Source: Erwinia persicina (lineage in GTDB: Bacteria; Pseudomonadota; Gammaproteobacteria; Enterobacterales; Enterobacteriaceae). Taken from it: a stretch of 64,000 nt of DNA. Positions 37,446 to 47,885 of this stretch are shown one piece after another. The notes under the pieces are model-generated. The model worked only from the letters and a program-made list of their open reading frames with translations. It made no database searches and was not told the DNA's origin. A program made the translations under genes and the position numbers. The stretch is from positions 62,001 to 126,000 of the forward strand of contig NZ_JACYMO010000001.1 in the NCBI RefSeq assembly GCF_014838825.1, given 5' to 3'. Positions within the stretch are counted from its first letter, which is position 1. Each line of letters opens with the position of its first letter.

Positions 37446-39824
37446 ATGTCCAATAAAGGCGAATTGCCGCTTGTGCTCTGGTATGACCAGCTTGGCATGA
37501 ACGATGTGGATCGGGTGGGAGGGAAAAATGCCTCTCTGGGTGAAATGATTACTAACTTGTCGTCTCTGGGCGTCTCCGTGCCTAACGGTTTTGCGACAAC
37601 CTCAGAAGCGTTTAACCTGTTTCTCGATCAAAGCGGCGTCAATCAGCGTATCTACGATCTGCTGGATAAGACCAATATTGATGATGTTGATGAGCTGGCG
37701 AAGGCAGGTAAGCAGATCCGTCAGTGGATCGTTGAAACGCCCTTTACTCCCGCGCTGGAAAAAGCCATTCATGAGGCCTACAACCAGCTCTCTGCTGATG
37801 ATGCTGAGGCCTCGTTCGCCGTGCGTTCCTCTGCCACGGCTGAAGATATGCCGGATGCCTCCTTCGCCGGGCAACAGGAAACTTTCCTGAACGTACAGGG
37901 CTATGATGCCGTGCTGGTGGCGGTGAAGCATGTGTATGCGTCGCTGTTTAATGACCGTGCCATCTCTTATCGCGTACATCAGGGTTATGACCATCGTGGC
38001 GTGGCGCTCTCCGCTGGCGTACAGCGGATGGTGCGTTCTGACCTCGCGTCCTCCGGCGTGATGTTCACCATTGATACCGAGTCCGGGTTTGACCAGGTGG
38101 TCTTTATCACTTCTGCGCTGGGATTAGGCGAAATGGTGGTGCAGGGGGCGGTGAATCCCGATGAATTTTACGTGCATAAGCCAACGCTGGCTGCAGGCCG
38201 TCCGGCCATCGTGCGGCGCAATATGGGATCGAAAAAGATCCGTATGGTGTATGCCGACTCGCGGGAGCATGGCGAACAGGTCAGAATTGAAGATGTGCCT
38301 GAAGCCGACCGCGACAGATTCTCCCTGACTGACAGCGAAGTAGAAGCGCTGGCAGCCCAGGCCGTGCAGATTGAAAAACATTATCAGCGCCCGATGGACA
38401 TCGAGTGGGCCAAAGACGGCCACACCGGAAAACTGTTTATCGTCCAGGCGCGCCCGGAAACGGTTCGCTCGAACGGTTCTGTCATGGAGCGTTACACGCT
38501 ACAGGGCAAAGGTCAGGTCGTGGTGGAAGGCCGCGCCATTGGCCACCGCATCGGTGCCGGCGAGGTAAAGGTGATCCATGACATCAGTGAAATGAACCGC
38601 ATCGAAAAAGGTGACGTGCTGGTGACCGACATGACCGATCCGGACTGGGAACCGATCATGAAGAAGGCCTCGGCGATTGTCACCAACCGTGGTGGACGCA
38701 CCTGCCACGCTGCGATTATCGCGCGCGAATTGGGGATCCCGGCGGTGGTGGGCTGCGGTAACGCCACCGATCTTTTGAAAGATGGACATCAGGTGACGGT
38801 CTCCTGCGCCGAGGGCGACACTGGCTACGTTTACGACACGCTGCTCGACTTTGAGGTCAAAAGCTCGCAGGTGGATGAAATGCCGTCGCTGCCGCTGAAG
38901 ATCATGATGAATGTCGGTAATCCCGACCGTGCGTTTGATTTCGCCTGCCTGCCTAATGAAGGTGTGGGGCTGGCGCGCCTTGAATTCATTATTAACCGCA
39001 TGATTGGGGTTCACCCGAAAGCGTTACTGGAGTTCGATCAGCAGACGCCGGAACTGCAGCAGCAGATCCGTGCGCTTATGAAAGGCTTTGATGACCCGGT
39101 GGAGTTTTACATCAGTCGTCTGACGGAAGGGATCGCCACCCTGGGGGCGGCTTTTGCACCCAAGCGCGTGATAGTGCGCCTGTCCGACTTCAAAACAAAC
39201 GAATATGCCAATCTGGTGGGCGGCGAACGCTACGAACCTGAGGAGGAAAACCCGATGCTGGGCTTCCGCGGTGCCGGGCGCTACGTGGCCGACAGCTTCC
39301 GCGACTGTTTCGCCCTGGAGTGCGCGGCAGTGAAGCGGGTACGTAATGAGATGGGGCTGACCAACGTGGAGATCATGGTGCCGTTTGTGCGCACCGTGGC
39401 CCAGGCGAAGGCCGTTGTTGAGGAACTGGAGCGTCAGGGGCTGAAGCGCGGGGAAAACGGGCTGAAAATCATCATGATGTGTGAAATTCCCTCCAATGCT
39501 CTGCTGGCAGAGGACTTCCTGCAGTATTTTGATGGCTTCTCTATCGGCTCCAATGACATGACCCAGCTGACCCTTGGCCTTGACCGCGACTCCGGTGTGG
39601 TGTCTGAGCTGTTTGACGAGCGTAATGATGCGGTTAAAGCGCTGCTGTCGATGGCCATCCGCGCCGCGAAGAAGCAGGGAAAATATGTGGGGATTTGCGG
39701 GCAGGGTCCGTCCGATCACGAGGATTTTGCCGCATGGCTGATGGAAGAGGGGATAGACAGTCTGTCACTGAACCCGGATACCGTTGTACAAACCTGGCTG
39801 AGTCTGGCTGAACTGAAGCAATAA
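37446..39824 (+). CDS. ppsA: Phosphoenolpyruvate synthase
   Basis: Converts pyruvate, ATP and water to PEP, AMP and phosphate; needed for growth on pyruvate or lactate. 792 residues, same as E. coli. N-terminal ATP-grasp domain ([27 protein letters not shown]), central phosphohistidine domain with His421 in [14 protein letters not shown], and C-terminal PEP/pyruvate TIM barrel ([19 protein letters not shown] and the catalytic Cys of GICGQGPSD). PpsR targets the Thr next to His421. Single gene with its own terminator; Cra site upstream. Confidence 0.98.
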   Translation: MSNKGELPLVLWYDQLGMNDVDRVGGKNASLGEMITNLSSLGVSVPNGFATTSEAFNLFLDQSGVNQRIYDLLDKTNIDDVDELAKAGKQIRQWIVETPFTPALEKAIHEAYNQLSADDAEASFAVRSSATAEDMPDASFAGQQETFLNVQGYDAVLVAVKHVYASLFNDRAISYRVHQGYDHRGVALSAGVQRMVRSDLASSGVMFTIDTESGFDQVVFITSALGLGEMVVQGAVNPDEFYVHKPTLAAGRPAIVRRNMGSKKIRMVYADSREHGEQVRIEDVPEADRDRFSLTDSEVEALAAQAVQIEKHYQRPMDIEWAKDGHTGKLFIVQARPETVRSNGSVMERYTLQGKGQVVVEGRAIGHRIGAGEVKVIHDISEMNRIEKGDVLVTDMTDPDWEPIMKKASAIVTNRGGRTCHAAIIARELGIPAVVGCGNATDLLKDGHQVTVSCAEGDTGYVYDTLLDFEVKSSQVDEMPSLPLKIMMNVGNPDRAFDFACLPNEGVGLARLEFIINRMIGVHPKALLEFDQQTPELQQQIRALMKGFDDPVEFYISRLTEGIATLGAAFAPKRVIVRLSDFKTNEYANLVGGERYEPEEENPMLGFRGAGRYVADSFRDCFALECAAVKRVRNEMGLTNVEIMVPFVRTVAQAKAVVEELERQGLKRGENGLKIIMMCEIPSNALLAEDFLQYFDGFSIGSNDMTQLTLGLDRDSGVVSELFDERNDAVKALLSMAIRAAKKQGKYVGICGQGPSDHEDFAAWLMEEGIDSLSLNPDTVVQTWLSLAELKQ

Positions 39825-39858
39825 CCCGTTTCTGTCAGTAAATTGACCCTTTTTTCAC

Positions 39859-39885
39859 AGACGCCCTCACAGGGCGTCTTTTTTT
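39859..39885 (+). terminator. Terminator of ppsA
   Basis: AGACGCCCT-CAC-AGGGCGTCT followed by TTTTTT. Confidence 0.92.
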
Positions 39886-39901
39886 ATGTCAAATTTCAGA
39901 C

Positions 39902-40003
39902 AAAAAAAAGCCCATCACAGGGGATGGGCAAAGACTACACACAGCAATTCTTTACTCAGGGGAAATGCTTTGTTCAGAAACCGTTGAGGCGGTTTCAAAC
40001 TTG
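39902..40003 (-). ncRNA. rprA: RprA small regulatory RNA
   Basis: Hfq-dependent sRNA that activates rpoS translation and is driven by the Rcs system. On the minus strand the 3' two thirds match E. coli RprA: CCCCTGAGT, then GAATTGCTGTGTGTAGTCTT, then the terminator GCCCATC-CCTGT-GATGGGC with eight T. The 5' arm keeps only the architecture: a hairpin GAAACCG-CCTCAA-CGGTTTC replaces the AT-rich E. coli stem. The end is set by the T-run at 39902; the start near 40003 is inferred from TAGTAT at 40010-40015 and the usual length of about 105 nt. It lies beside ydiK, as in E. coli. Confidence 0.88.
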
Positions 40004-40038
40004 GTATCCATACTATGCAACCGCGTTTCTGACGTCTT

Positions 40039-40052
40039 TAAGAATCATCTCA
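40039..40052 (-). promoter_or_regulatory. Possible RcsB box of rprA
   Basis: TAAGAATCATCTCA (plus strand) resembles the RcsB site form TAAGAAT-NATYYYA and lies just upstream of the inferred rprA -35 region, the position of the RcsB site in E. coli. Confidence 0.5.
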
Positions 40053-40229
40053 TTAGTTTAAAAGTCATAATACTTTGCTGCCTGACCGGCGATTTTTAAC
40101 GCAATAAGGTGAATAAAATATCAGCAACGGTGTTGAGTCTGGCCTGAAAAGGATAAAAAGCGGGGTTTAGTGATAAATTCCGTTAATGAAAAGCAGAATT
40201 TAGCGGAAGAAAATATTCCAGATATTAAT

Positions 40230-40257
40230 GTTTGCAGCCAGCATTCTGGCTGCAAAC
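40230..40257 (-). repeat. Perfect 12-bp hairpin after ydiK
   Basis: GTTTGCAGCCAG-CATT-CTGGCTGCAAAC, 9 nt beyond the ydiK stop. No T-run on the ydiK strand, so a classical terminator is not proved. The rest of 40053-40229 shows no gene. Confidence 0.55.
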
Positions 40258-40266
40258 AAGACGAAA

Positions 40267-41391
40267 CTATGCTTTTGGCTGGTGCGACTCGGCCTCGATT
40301 TCCGCCAGTTCTTCCACCACCGCCAGGGCGTCTTCATCCGGTGGCGGGGCTTCATGTACCCAGACAGAAACCAGACGGTAAGAGACCGCCAGCACCACCG
40401 GACCGATAAACAGGCCGATCATACCAAACGCAATCAGTCCCCCGATAACGCCAGAGAGGATCAGGATCAGCGGCAGGTCTGCACCCATGCGAATCAGCAT
40501 CGGGCGTAGCACATTATCCAGCGTGCCGACCACGCAGCTCCATACCAGCAGCACGGTACCCCAGGTGGTATCGCCGCTCCAGTACAGCCAGATGATGGCC
40601 GGTACCAGCACAAGCAAGGGGCCTAGCTGTACCAGACAGGAAAGAATCATCAGTACCGTCAGGATGGCTGCATAAGGAATACCGGAGATTGCGAGTCCAA
40701 TACCGCCCAGAACCCCCTGAACTAACGCCGTAACTACCACGCCCAGCGCCACGGCGCGAATGGCCTGCCCTGCCAGCAGTACGGCGGCATCTCCCCGGCG
40801 CGAGGCCAGGCGAAAAGCGAAGTGGCGAATGCCGTGGCCGACCTGCTCACCGCGCCAGTACAGCAGTACGCTGAACAGCAACATCAGGCCAATATGCATC
40901 ATAAAACGGCCAAAATGACCGGCCTGGGCAAAGAAGAATCCGGTCGTGCGGCCTATATAAGGCTGTATCTGTGCAATCAGCGCCGAGCCCCCTCCGGCCA
41001 CCAGGTTGTGGTAAGCCGAATAGAGTTTTCTGCCCACCAGTGGAGTGCTTCTCAGCCAGTGTAACTCCGGCATCTGCACGTGGCCGGAACTGAGCCAGGC
41101 AAAAAGTGGGGCACTGTTCTCTATCAGGCTGTTGACCAGTAGGGCGACAGGAATAATAAACACCAGAATCAGCAGCAGCGTCATGACCAGCACCGCCAGC
41201 CCACGACGGCCCCAGAGCCAGCCCTGAATTTTAATCATCAGCGGCCATGTGGCGATCACCACCATGCTGGCCCAGGCAAATCCCAGAATAAAGGGCTGGA
41301 CGACCCAGAAACATGCCACGATCGTCAGGCTGATAAACAGCAGTAAAAACACGATTTGCGGTAGATCCCAACCAGTTTGCGGGTTCTTCAT
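40267..41391 (-). CDS. ydiK: AI-2E family inner-membrane protein YdiK
   Basis: 374-residue membrane protein of the AI-2E (UPF0118) family with about eight hydrophobic helices (two at residues 10-55, one near 65-85, a cluster at 150-335) and a charged tail ending EAESHQPKA. Family members export small molecules or ions; the substrate of YdiK is unknown. The conserved tail-half segment GADLPLILILSGVIGGLIAFGMIGLFIGPVVLA is present. Divergent from ydiJ with a PurR-type box between; E. coli ydiK belongs to the PurR regulon. Confidence 0.92.
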   Translation of the reverse strand: MKNPQTGWDLPQIVFLLLFISLTIVACFWVVQPFILGFAWASMVVIATWPLMIKIQGWLWGRRGLAVLVMTLLLILVFIIPVALLVNSLIENSAPLFAWLSSGHVQMPELHWLRSTPLVGRKLYSAYHNLVAGGGSALIAQIQPYIGRTTGFFFAQAGHFGRFMMHIGLMLLFSVLLYWRGEQVGHGIRHFAFRLASRRGDAAVLLAGQAIRAVALGVVVTALVQGVLGGIGLAISGIPYAAILTVLMILSCLVQLGPLLVLVPAIIWLYWSGDTTWGTVLLVWSCVVGTLDNVLRPMLIRMGADLPLILILSGVIGGLIAFGMIGLFIGPVVLAVSYRLVSVWVHEAPPPDEDALAVVEELAEIEAESHQPKA

Positions 41392-41596
41392 CGGTTAACA
41401 ATGACCTCAGGTAAAAATACGATTTAACGCTTAAAATCAGCGCAGGCGCATCGGTTATGCTGACCCTGGCGTTTTAATCATGATGGATGAAACGATTTGA
41501 CGACAGAGACAACAGGTTATTCTTTTGCTTCGTTTTTTGAAATAACGGCAGGTCATAAAAAAATGTGATAAAACGGATAACTGCGCAGTGTAAGCA

Positions 41597-41612
41597 ACGC
41601 AAACGATTCACC
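41597..41612. promoter_or_regulatory. PurR operator between ydiK and ydiJ
   Basis: ACGCAAACGATTCACC fits ANGCAANCGNTTNCNT except at two positions in the right half. It lies 22 nt before ydiJ and 206 nt before ydiK. Confidence 0.6.
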
Positions 41613-41633
41613 TAACTTTTTGGTCACCCGATA

Positions 41634-44600
41634 ATGATCCCACAGATTTCCCAGGCGCCGGGTCTCGTTCCGCTGGTGCTCAGTTTTTTGGATGCCTTAA
41701 AACAGAACGGTTTTACCGGCGATACGGCGACAAGCTATGCTGACCGCCTGATGATGTCCACCGACAACAGCATCTATCAGCTGCTGCCGGATGCGGTCAT
41801 TTTTCCCCGGTCCACCACCGACGTGGCGCTGATTGCGCGCCTGGCCGCAGAAACCCGCTTCAGCTCGCTGGTGTATGCACCGCGCGGCGGCGGCACTGGC
41901 ACCAACGGCCAGTCTCTGAATCAGGGCATTGTCGTGGATCTGTCGCGCCATATGAAGCGTATTCTGGAGATAAATGTTGAAGAGGGCTGGGTACGGGTTG
42001 AAGCGGGCGTCATCAAAGACCAGCTGAATGCTTACCTCAAGCCATTCGGCTATTTTTTCTCACCGGAACTGTCCACCAGCAACCGTGCCACCCTGGGGGG
42101 CATGATCAGCACTGATGCTTCCGGTCAGGGCTCGCTGGTTTACGGTAAGACCTCTGACCATGTGCTGGGGCTGAAAGCGGTTCTGCTGGGCGGCGAGGTG
42201 CTGGACACCTGCGCGATACCGGTCAGTGAAGCCGAAAGACGCGCCGGTCAGCCAGGTGCTGAGGGCCAGATCTATCGCGTGGTGCTCGACCGCTGCCGAC
42301 TGCAGCGAGACCTGATTATCGAAAAGTTCCCCAAACTTAACCGCTTCCTCACCGGCTACGATCTGCGCCATGTCCTGAGTGATGACCTGCAACAGGTCGA
42401 TCTGACGCGCATTTTGTGCGGGGCCGAAGGGACGCTGGCGTTTATCGCTGAGGCCACGCTGGATATCACCCCGATCCCAAAAGTGCGGCGGCTGGTGAAT
42501 ATCAAGTATGACTCCTTTGACTCTGCGCTGCGCAATGCTCCCTTTATGGTGGCAGCCAACGCCCTGTCGGTCGAGACCGTCGACTCAAAGGTGCTTAACC
42601 TGGCGCGTGAAGATATCGTCTGGCACTCCGTGAACGAACTGATCACCGACGTCCCGGATAAAGAGATGCTCGGCCTGAACATGGTTGAATTTGCCGGTAA
42701 TGATAAGCCGCTGATCGACAGTCAGGTGGATGCACTGTGCCAGCGTCTCGACGCACTGATGGCGCAGCAGGAGGGGGGAATCATCGGCTACCAGCTGTGT
42801 AACGACGTCGCCGGAATTGAACGTATCTATGGGATGCGTAAAAAGGCGGTAGGCCTGCTGGGGAATGCGAAAGGGCGTGCCAAGCCGATCCCGTTTGTTG
42901 AAGACACCTGCGTACCGCCGCAGAACCTCGCTGACTATATTGTGGAATTCCGTGCGCTGCTCGACGGGCATAACCTGAGTTACGGCATGTTCGGCCACGT
43001 CGACGCAGGGGTGCTGCACGTACGCCCGGCGCTGGATATGTGCGACCCGCAGCAGGAGAGGCTGATGAAGCAGATCTCCGACGAGGTGGTGGCGCTGACG
43101 GCGCGCTACGGCGGTCTGCTGTGGGGGGAGCACGGTAAGGGCTTTCGTGCAGAATACAGCCCGTCGTTCTTTGGTGAAACGCTTTACGACGAGCTGCGCC
43201 GCATCAAGGCCGCCTTTGACCCGGCTAACCGGCTTAATCCCGGCAAGATCTGCGCTCCGCTGGGGGTGGACGACCCGATGCTGAAAGTCGATGCGGTGAA
43301 GCGTGGAACCTGGGATCGGCAGATCCCGATAAACGTACGCACCGACTGGCGGGGGGCGATGGAGTGCAACGGCAACGGTTTGTGCTTCAACTTTGATGCG
43401 AAAAGCCCGATGTGTCCGTCAATGAAAATCACCAGTAACCGGATGCATTCGCCAAAAGGTCGGGCCACGCTCACGCGCGAATGGCTGCGCCTGCTGGCAG
43501 AGCAGGGCGTCGATCCGCAGGTGCTGGAGCAGCAGCTACCGGCGAAAGGGATCAGCCTGCGCGGCCTGATCCAGCGGACCCGCAACAGCTGGCAGGCGAA
43601 GCGCGGTCAGTATGATTTTTCCCATGAGGTTAAAGAGGCGATGTCGGGCTGTCTGGCCTGCAAGGCCTGTTCGACGCAGTGCCCGATTAAAATCGACGTT
43701 CCTGGCTTCCGCTCACGCTTCCTGCAGTTGTACCACACTCGTTATCTGCGTCCTGCCAGTGACTATCTGGTGGCGACAGTAGAAAGTTATGCCCCGCTGA
43801 TGGCGAAAGCGCCGAAAACCGTTAACTTCTTCCTGCGGCAGCCGTGGGTGAAGTCGCTCAGCCAGCGTCATATCGGTATGGTCGATCTGCCATTGCTGTC
43901 GTCACCGACGCTGAAACAGCAGCTGGCCGGTCACCGTGCGCTGGGCACTACGCTGGAGGATCTTGAACAGATGAGCGAAGAACAGCGTGCGCAGTATGTG
44001 CTGGTGGTCCAGGATCCGTTTACCAGCTACTACGAAGCCCGCCTGATAGCAGACTTTGTCCGGCTGATTGAAAAGCTGGGCTACACGGCGGTGGTACTGC
44101 CGTTCTCTCCGAACGGAAAAGCCCAGCATATTAAGGGCTTTCTGCAGCAGTTTACGCGCACAGCGCAAAAGACGTCAGAATTCCTCAACCGCGTGGCCAG
44201 ACTGAATATACCGCTGGTTGGCGTCGATCCGGCACTGGTGCTCTGCTATCGCGATGAATACCAGCAGGTGCTGGGCGATCAACGAGGCGACTTCCACGTC
44301 CAGCTGGTACATGAATGGCTGCAACATGCCCTTGCCGGGCGTAGTGCGCCGCCACAGTCGGAGGGGCAGGCCTGGTATCTGTTTGGCCACTGCACGGAAG
44401 TCACCGCGCTGCCCGGGTCGGTCAAACAGTGGGAAACCATCTTTGCCTGCTTTGGTGCAACGCTTGAAAACGTCAGCGTGGGGTGCTGCGGTATGGCAGG
44501 GACCTACGGCCATGAAGCCAAAAACCTGGAGAATTCGCTGGGAATTTACGCCCTGTCCTGGCAGCAGGCCATGAAAAATCTGCCCCGTCAGCGCTGTCTG

Positions 44601-44690
44601 TCGACGGGCTATTCCTGCCGCAGTCAGGTGAAACGCGTTGAAGGTAACGGAATACGCCACCCTCTGCAGGCACTACTGGAGATCGTCTGA
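41634..44690 (+). CDS. ydiJ: FAD/Fe-S D-2-hydroxyglutarate dehydrogenase YdiJ
   Basis: Large (1018 residues) cytosolic or membrane-associated oxidoreductase. Order: FAD-binding PCMH domain (residues about 50-270, with [22 protein letters not shown]), FAD-oxidase C-terminal domain (to about 540), an iron-sulphur segment with [13 protein letters not shown] and [18 protein letters not shown] near residue 675, and a C-terminal CCG-type domain ([17 protein letters not shown]). The fusion corresponds to GlcD-GlcF-like parts in one chain. E. coli YdiJ has been reported as a D-2-hydroxyglutarate dehydrogenase; that function is carried over. Its TGA overlaps the menI ATG by one base. Confidence 0.93.
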   Translation: MIPQISQAPGLVPLVLSFLDALKQNGFTGDTATSYADRLMMSTDNSIYQLLPDAVIFPRSTTDVALIARLAAETRFSSLVYAPRGGGTGTNGQSLNQGIVVDLSRHMKRILEINVEEGWVRVEAGVIKDQLNAYLKPFGYFFSPELSTSNRATLGGMISTDASGQGSLVYGKTSDHVLGLKAVLLGGEVLDTCAIPVSEAERRAGQPGAEGQIYRVVLDRCRLQRDLIIEKFPKLNRFLTGYDLRHVLSDDLQQVDLTRILCGAEGTLAFIAEATLDITPIPKVRRLVNIKYDSFDSALRNAPFMVAANALSVETVDSKVLNLAREDIVWHSVNELITDVPDKEMLGLNMVEFAGNDKPLIDSQVDALCQRLDALMAQQEGGIIGYQLCNDVAGIERIYGMRKKAVGLLGNAKGRAKPIPFVEDTCVPPQNLADYIVEFRALLDGHNLSYGMFGHVDAGVLHVRPALDMCDPQQERLMKQISDEVVALTARYGGLLWGEHGKGFRAEYSPSFFGETLYDELRRIKAAFDPANRLNPGKICAPLGVDDPMLKVDAVKRGTWDRQIPINVRTDWRGAMECNGNGLCFNFDAKSPMCPSMKITSNRMHSPKGRATLTREWLRLLAEQGVDPQVLEQQLPAKGISLRGLIQRTRNSWQAKRGQYDFSHEVKEAMSGCLACKACSTQCPIKIDVPGFRSRFLQLYHTRYLRPASDYLVATVESYAPLMAKAPKTVNFFLRQPWVKSLSQRHIGMVDLPLLSSPTLKQQLAGHRALGTTLEDLEQMSEEQRAQYVLVVQDPFTSYYEARLIADFVRLIEKLGYTAVVLPFSPNGKAQHIKGFLQQFTRTAQKTSEFLNRVARLNIPLVGVDPALVLCYRDEYQQVLGDQRGDFHVQLVHEWLQHALAGRSAPPQSEGQAWYLFGHCTEVTALPGSVKQWETIFACFGATLENVSVGCCGMAGTYGHEAKNLENSLGIYALSWQQAMKNLPRQRCLSTGYSCRSQVKRVEGNGIRHPLQALLEIV

Positions 44691-45103
44691 TGTCTATCTG
44701 GCAACGTCCTGCAACGCTTGAACAACTTAATCAGGGGAGTAAAGAGACCCTGGTCGAGCATATTGGCATTCGTTTTACCGTCCTGGCGGATGACCGGATC
44801 GAGGCGGTGATGCCGGTAGATACGCGCACCAGGCAGCCGTTTGGCCTGCTGCACGGCGGCGCATCGGTGGTACTGGCCGAAACGCTGGGCTCGATGGCGG
44901 GCTATCTCTGTACCGAAGGTGAACAGCAGGTGGTCGGGCTGGAAATTAATGCCAACCATCTGCGTGCCACGCGAGAAGGGGAGGTGCGTGGGGTCTGTCG
45001 GGCGGTGCATGTCGGCCGACGGCACCAGGTGTGGCAAATCGAAATTTTCGACGATAAAAACCGCCTGTGCTGTACGTCCCGTCTCACTACTGCGGTCATT
45101 TGA
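44690..45103 (+). CDS. menI: 1,4-dihydroxy-2-naphthoyl-CoA hydrolase
   Basis: Hotdog-fold thioesterase (YdiI) releasing 1,4-dihydroxy-2-naphthoate in menaquinone synthesis. 137 residues (E. coli 136). The catalytic segment [23 protein letters not shown] near residue 45-67 has the HGG motif and active-site Glu. It starts at the last base of the ydiJ stop (TGATG), so it is translated as a second gene of the operon. An intrinsic terminator follows. Confidence 0.93.
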   Translation: MSIWQRPATLEQLNQGSKETLVEHIGIRFTVLADDRIEAVMPVDTRTRQPFGLLHGGASVVLAETLGSMAGYLCTEGEQQVVGLEINANHLRATREGEVRGVCRAVHVGRRHQVWQIEIFDDKNRLCCTSRLTTAVI

Positions 45104-45108
45104 GCTAT

Positions 45109-45132
45109 AACCCCGTTTTTTACGGGGTTTTT
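45109..45132 (+). terminator. Terminator of ydiJ-menI
   Basis: AACCCCGT-TTTTT-ACGGGGTT followed by TTT. The A-run complement makes it usable for the convergent Fur-controlled gene as well. Confidence 0.85.
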
Positions 45133-45166
45133 CGTATCCCTGGCACGCGGTATAATCCCCTCAGGA

Positions 45167-45571
45167 TCACATAATCCACGACGCGTGCTTCACGAATTCA
45201 CTTTGCAACACGGTCGCTTTATCCCATTCGCCGTTCATTGCCAGCTGATGACACAGGCGGCTGAGGGAGTGGCGCGCCAGTTGCCAGGCCTGCATCCGGT
45301 ACAGCCGTTCGCGGGAGGTGTTGCTTAACTCAACAATCAGACGTTGATGAAGTTTACCCAGAGCGTGCAGATAACTCTGATCGTCGCCGTTTAGCTGGCA
45401 GAGTTCGGCCATATCCAGGCAGGTGTCATTGAACTGACGCAGCTGTTCAATTGAACATTCAGGCCGGTTTAATTTGGCCTGCGCCATGTAGAAATCGACG
45501 GTGATGTCACGGACGGAAAACTTATATTCATCAATTTTATGTTGCAGCCACGCACTCATCGACAGATTCAT
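45167..45571 (-). CDS. Unrecognised helical protein under a Fur box
   Basis: Not recognised. 134 residues from ATG 45571 (MNLSMSAWLQHKIDEYKF); GTG 45583 and ATG 45559 are alternatives, but TGGAA lies upstream of 45571. No signal peptide, membrane segment or metal motif; the sequence is helix-rich with heptad-like Leu/Ala (YLHALGKLHQRLIVELS, WQLARHSLSRLCHQLA) and ends GEWDKATVLQSEFVKHASWIM. A near-perfect Fur box ends 17 nt upstream and a perfect TATAAT adjoins it, so it should be iron-repressed. It is not E. coli YdiH, which holds this position there and is 62 residues. It faces menI and is divergent from suf. Confidence 0.8.
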   Translation of the reverse strand: MNLSMSAWLQHKIDEYKFSVRDITVDFYMAQAKLNRPECSIEQLRQFNDTCLDMAELCQLNGDDQSYLHALGKLHQRLIVELSNTSRERLYRMQAWQLARHSLSRLCHQLAMNGEWDKATVLQSEFVKHASWIM

Positions 45572-45587
45572 GACGGGTTCCACTCGC

Positions 45588-45614
45588 GCTAATGATAATC
45601 ATTATCATATTATA
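45588..45614 (-). promoter_or_regulatory. Fur box overlapping promoter of the unknown gene
   Basis: GCTAATGATAATCATTATC (45588-45606) matches the Fur consensus at 18 of 19 positions. On the minus strand TATAAT (45609-45614) directly precedes it, so the expected transcript start (about 45602) falls inside the Fur box. The -35 is weak. sufA is about 355 bp away on the other side. Confidence 0.9.
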
Positions 45615-45870
45615 ACTGCGTTAATATTCAATCACTGAGAGGGAATTTTTATCGATATATGCCACCTCTCAGAAAAATTGGTGATACCGATAAATGCGGT
45701 GTGAGGAACAGCTAGAATTAAACAGATGAAGAGTTTGTTGAAGATAACAAAATATAAACATCTTGTTTTCAAACGCTTATCTTTCCACGCCAGGCTGCTT
45801 TTCGCCAACGCGCAATCTGTTTTACAGGGTCTAAACTTAGAAAAGCGTCTCTAAATTGGACCTGAAGCCT

Positions 45871-45894
45871 TTATCCCTGCAAAACAAGAGGTTG
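45871..45894 (-). promoter_or_regulatory. Possible IscR site upstream of sufA
   Basis: On the minus strand AACCTCTTGTTTTGCAGGG fits most of the type 2 IscR consensus core RCCCYTSNGTTTGMNGKKK. It lies about 70 nt before sufA. E. coli sufA is activated there by apo-IscR. A short hairpin TAGCCC-GAA-GGGCTA (45928-45942) follows in the leader. No other gene is visible in 45615-45961. Confidence 0.4.
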
Positions 45895-45961
45895 AAGTGG
45901 TTCAGGTTATCACTAACATAGGGACACTAGCCCGAAGGGCTATCGTATCGTGAGGTAAATT

Positions 45962-46336
45962 ATGCAATCAGCAAATCCTGCCACTTTTTCTCCAGAAGAC
46001 TTTATCTGGAAAGGGCTGACGCTCACTGACAGCGCAGCAAAACAAATCATCAGCCTGGCCGCAGGTGACCCTGAGATTAAGGGCCTGAAGCTTGGCGTGA
46101 AGACCTCCGGCTGTGCCGGCTTTGGTTACACCATGGATATGGCGAAAGAATCAGCGGCGGATGATTTGGTGTTCAGCCATAACGGCGCGGTATTAATCGT
46201 GCCCCTCCAGGCGATGCCCTACATCGACGGCACGGAAGTTGATTTCGTGCGCGAAGGCCTGAATCAGATTTTCAAATTTAATAACCCTAAAGCTCAACAC
46301 GCCTGCGGCTGTGGTGAGAGCTTTGGCGTTGAGTGA
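45962..46336 (+). CDS. sufA: Fe-S scaffold/carrier SufA
   Basis: A-type iron-sulphur carrier that receives clusters from SufBCD and passes them to apoproteins. 124 residues with the three conserved cysteines Cys51 ([12 protein letters not shown]), Cys115 and Cys117 (HACGCGES). First gene of the complete sufABCDSE operon, used under iron limitation and oxidative stress. TGAGG lies 6-10 nt before the ATG. Its stop overlaps a GTG (46333) in the sufB frame, but sufB most likely starts at 46342. Confidence 0.97.
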   Translation: MQSANPATFSPEDFIWKGLTLTDSAAKQIISLAAGDPEIKGLKLGVKTSGCAGFGYTMDMAKESAADDLVFSHNGAVLIVPLQAMPYIDGTEVDFVREGLNQIFKFNNPKAQHACGCGESFGVE

Positions 46337-46341
46337 ACCTT

Positions 46342-47835
46342 ATGCCTAGTAATACTGACACATCTGATGATGTACAGGTTTGGGAAGGCAGCCCTCAGAA
46401 TTATAAAGAGGGCTTCTTTACCCAACTGCAAACTGAAGAATTCGAGCACGGCATCAATGAAGATGTGGTGCGTGCCATTTCGGCCAAACGTAACGAACCT
46501 CAGTGGATGCTCGATTTCCGTCTGAAAGCGTTCGCAGCGTGGCTTGAAATGGAAGAACCACACTGGCTGAAGGCGAACTATAAAAAGCTCGATTATCAGG
46601 ATTACAGCTACTATTCCGCCCCATCCTGCGGTAATTGTGATGACAGCTGTGCCTCTGAACCGGGAGCTACTCAGGCTTCCGGCACCGACGCCCCCAACTA
46701 TCTGACCCAGGAAGTGGAAGACGCGTTTAAACAGCTGGGTGTGCCGGTACGTGAAGGCCAGGAAGTGGCCGTTGATGCCATTTTTGACTCGGTGTCGGTG
46801 TCTACCACTTACCGCGATAAGCTGGCGAAAGAGGGCATTATCTTCTGCTCCTTCGGCGAGGCTATTCACGAACATCCTGAACTGGTGCAACAGTATCTGG
46901 GCACGGTTGTCCCGGCAAACGACAACTTCTTTGCCGCGCTGAACTCCGCCGTCGCGTCGGATGGTACCTTCGTTTACATCCCGAAAGGCGTACGCTGCCC
47001 GATGGAACTGTCGACCTACTTCCGCATCAATGCGGCGAAGACCGGTCAGTTCGAGCGCACCATTCTGATTGCCGATGAAGGAAGCTACGTCAGCTACATC
47101 GAAGGCTGTTCCGCGCCCGTGCGTGACACCTACCAGCTGCATGCGGCAGTGGTGGAAGTGATCATCCATAAAGACGCCGAAGTGAAATACTCTACGGTGC
47201 AGAACTGGTTCTCCGGCGGTGATTCAGAAGGCGGTATCCTCAACTTCGTCACCAAACGTGCCTTGTGCGAAGGCGAGAACAGCAAGATGTCCTGGACCCA
47301 GTCTGAAACGGGTTCAGCGATCACCTGGAAATACCCCAGCGTGATCCTGCGCGGTGACAACTCTATCGGCGAGTTCTTTTCCGTGGCGCTGACCAGCGGT
47401 CGCCAGCAGGCCGATACCGGCACCAAGATGATCCACATTGGTAAAAACACCAAATCGACCATCATCTCGAAAGGGATTTCTGCCGGCACCAGCCAGAACA
47501 CCTATCGTGGCCTGGTCAAAATCATGCCAACCGCGACCAACGCGCGTAACTTTACCCAGTGTGACTCCATGCTGATTGGCGCTGAATGTGGGGCGCATAC
47601 CTTCCCGTATGTGGAAGTGCGTAACAATACCGCGCAGCTGGAGCATGAAGCGACCACGTCGCGCATTGGTGAAGATCAGCTGTTCTACTGCCTGCAACGC
47701 GGGATCAGTGAAGACGATGCCATTTCGATGATTGTTAATGGTTTCTGCAAGGATGTCTTCTCAGAACTGCCGCTGGAATTCGCAGTGGAAGCGCAGAAAC
47801 TGCTGGCCATCAGCCTTGAACACAGCGTGGGCTAA
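46342..47835 (+). CDS. sufB: Fe-S cluster assembly protein SufB
   Basis: Scaffold subunit of SufBC2D on which clusters form. 497 residues (E. coli 495). N-terminal cysteine group [16 protein letters not shown], and the C-terminal half with [12 protein letters not shown], holding the conserved Cys and acidic residues of the beta-helix core that accept sulphur. ATG at 46342, 5 nt after the sufA stop, is preferred over an overlapping [32 protein letters not shown] is the typical N-terminal block. Confidence 0.97.
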   Translation: MPSNTDTSDDVQVWEGSPQNYKEGFFTQLQTEEFEHGINEDVVRAISAKRNEPQWMLDFRLKAFAAWLEMEEPHWLKANYKKLDYQDYSYYSAPSCGNCDDSCASEPGATQASGTDAPNYLTQEVEDAFKQLGVPVREGQEVAVDAIFDSVSVSTTYRDKLAKEGIIFCSFGEAIHEHPELVQQYLGTVVPANDNFFAALNSAVASDGTFVYIPKGVRCPMELSTYFRINAAKTGQFERTILIADEGSYVSYIEGCSAPVRDTYQLHAAVVEVIIHKDAEVKYSTVQNWFSGGDSEGGILNFVTKRALCEGENSKMSWTQSETGSAITWKYPSVILRGDNSIGEFFSVALTSGRQQADTGTKMIHIGKNTKSTIISKGISAGTSQNTYRGLVKIMPTATNARNFTQCDSMLIGAECGAHTFPYVEVRNNTAQLEHEATTSRIGEDQLFYCLQRGISEDDAISMIVNGFCKDVFSELPLEFAVEAQKLLAISLEHSVG

Positions 47836-47885
47836 CCCGCGCAAAGAATTGACATGGTGCCGGAATGCACTGCGAAGGAAACATT

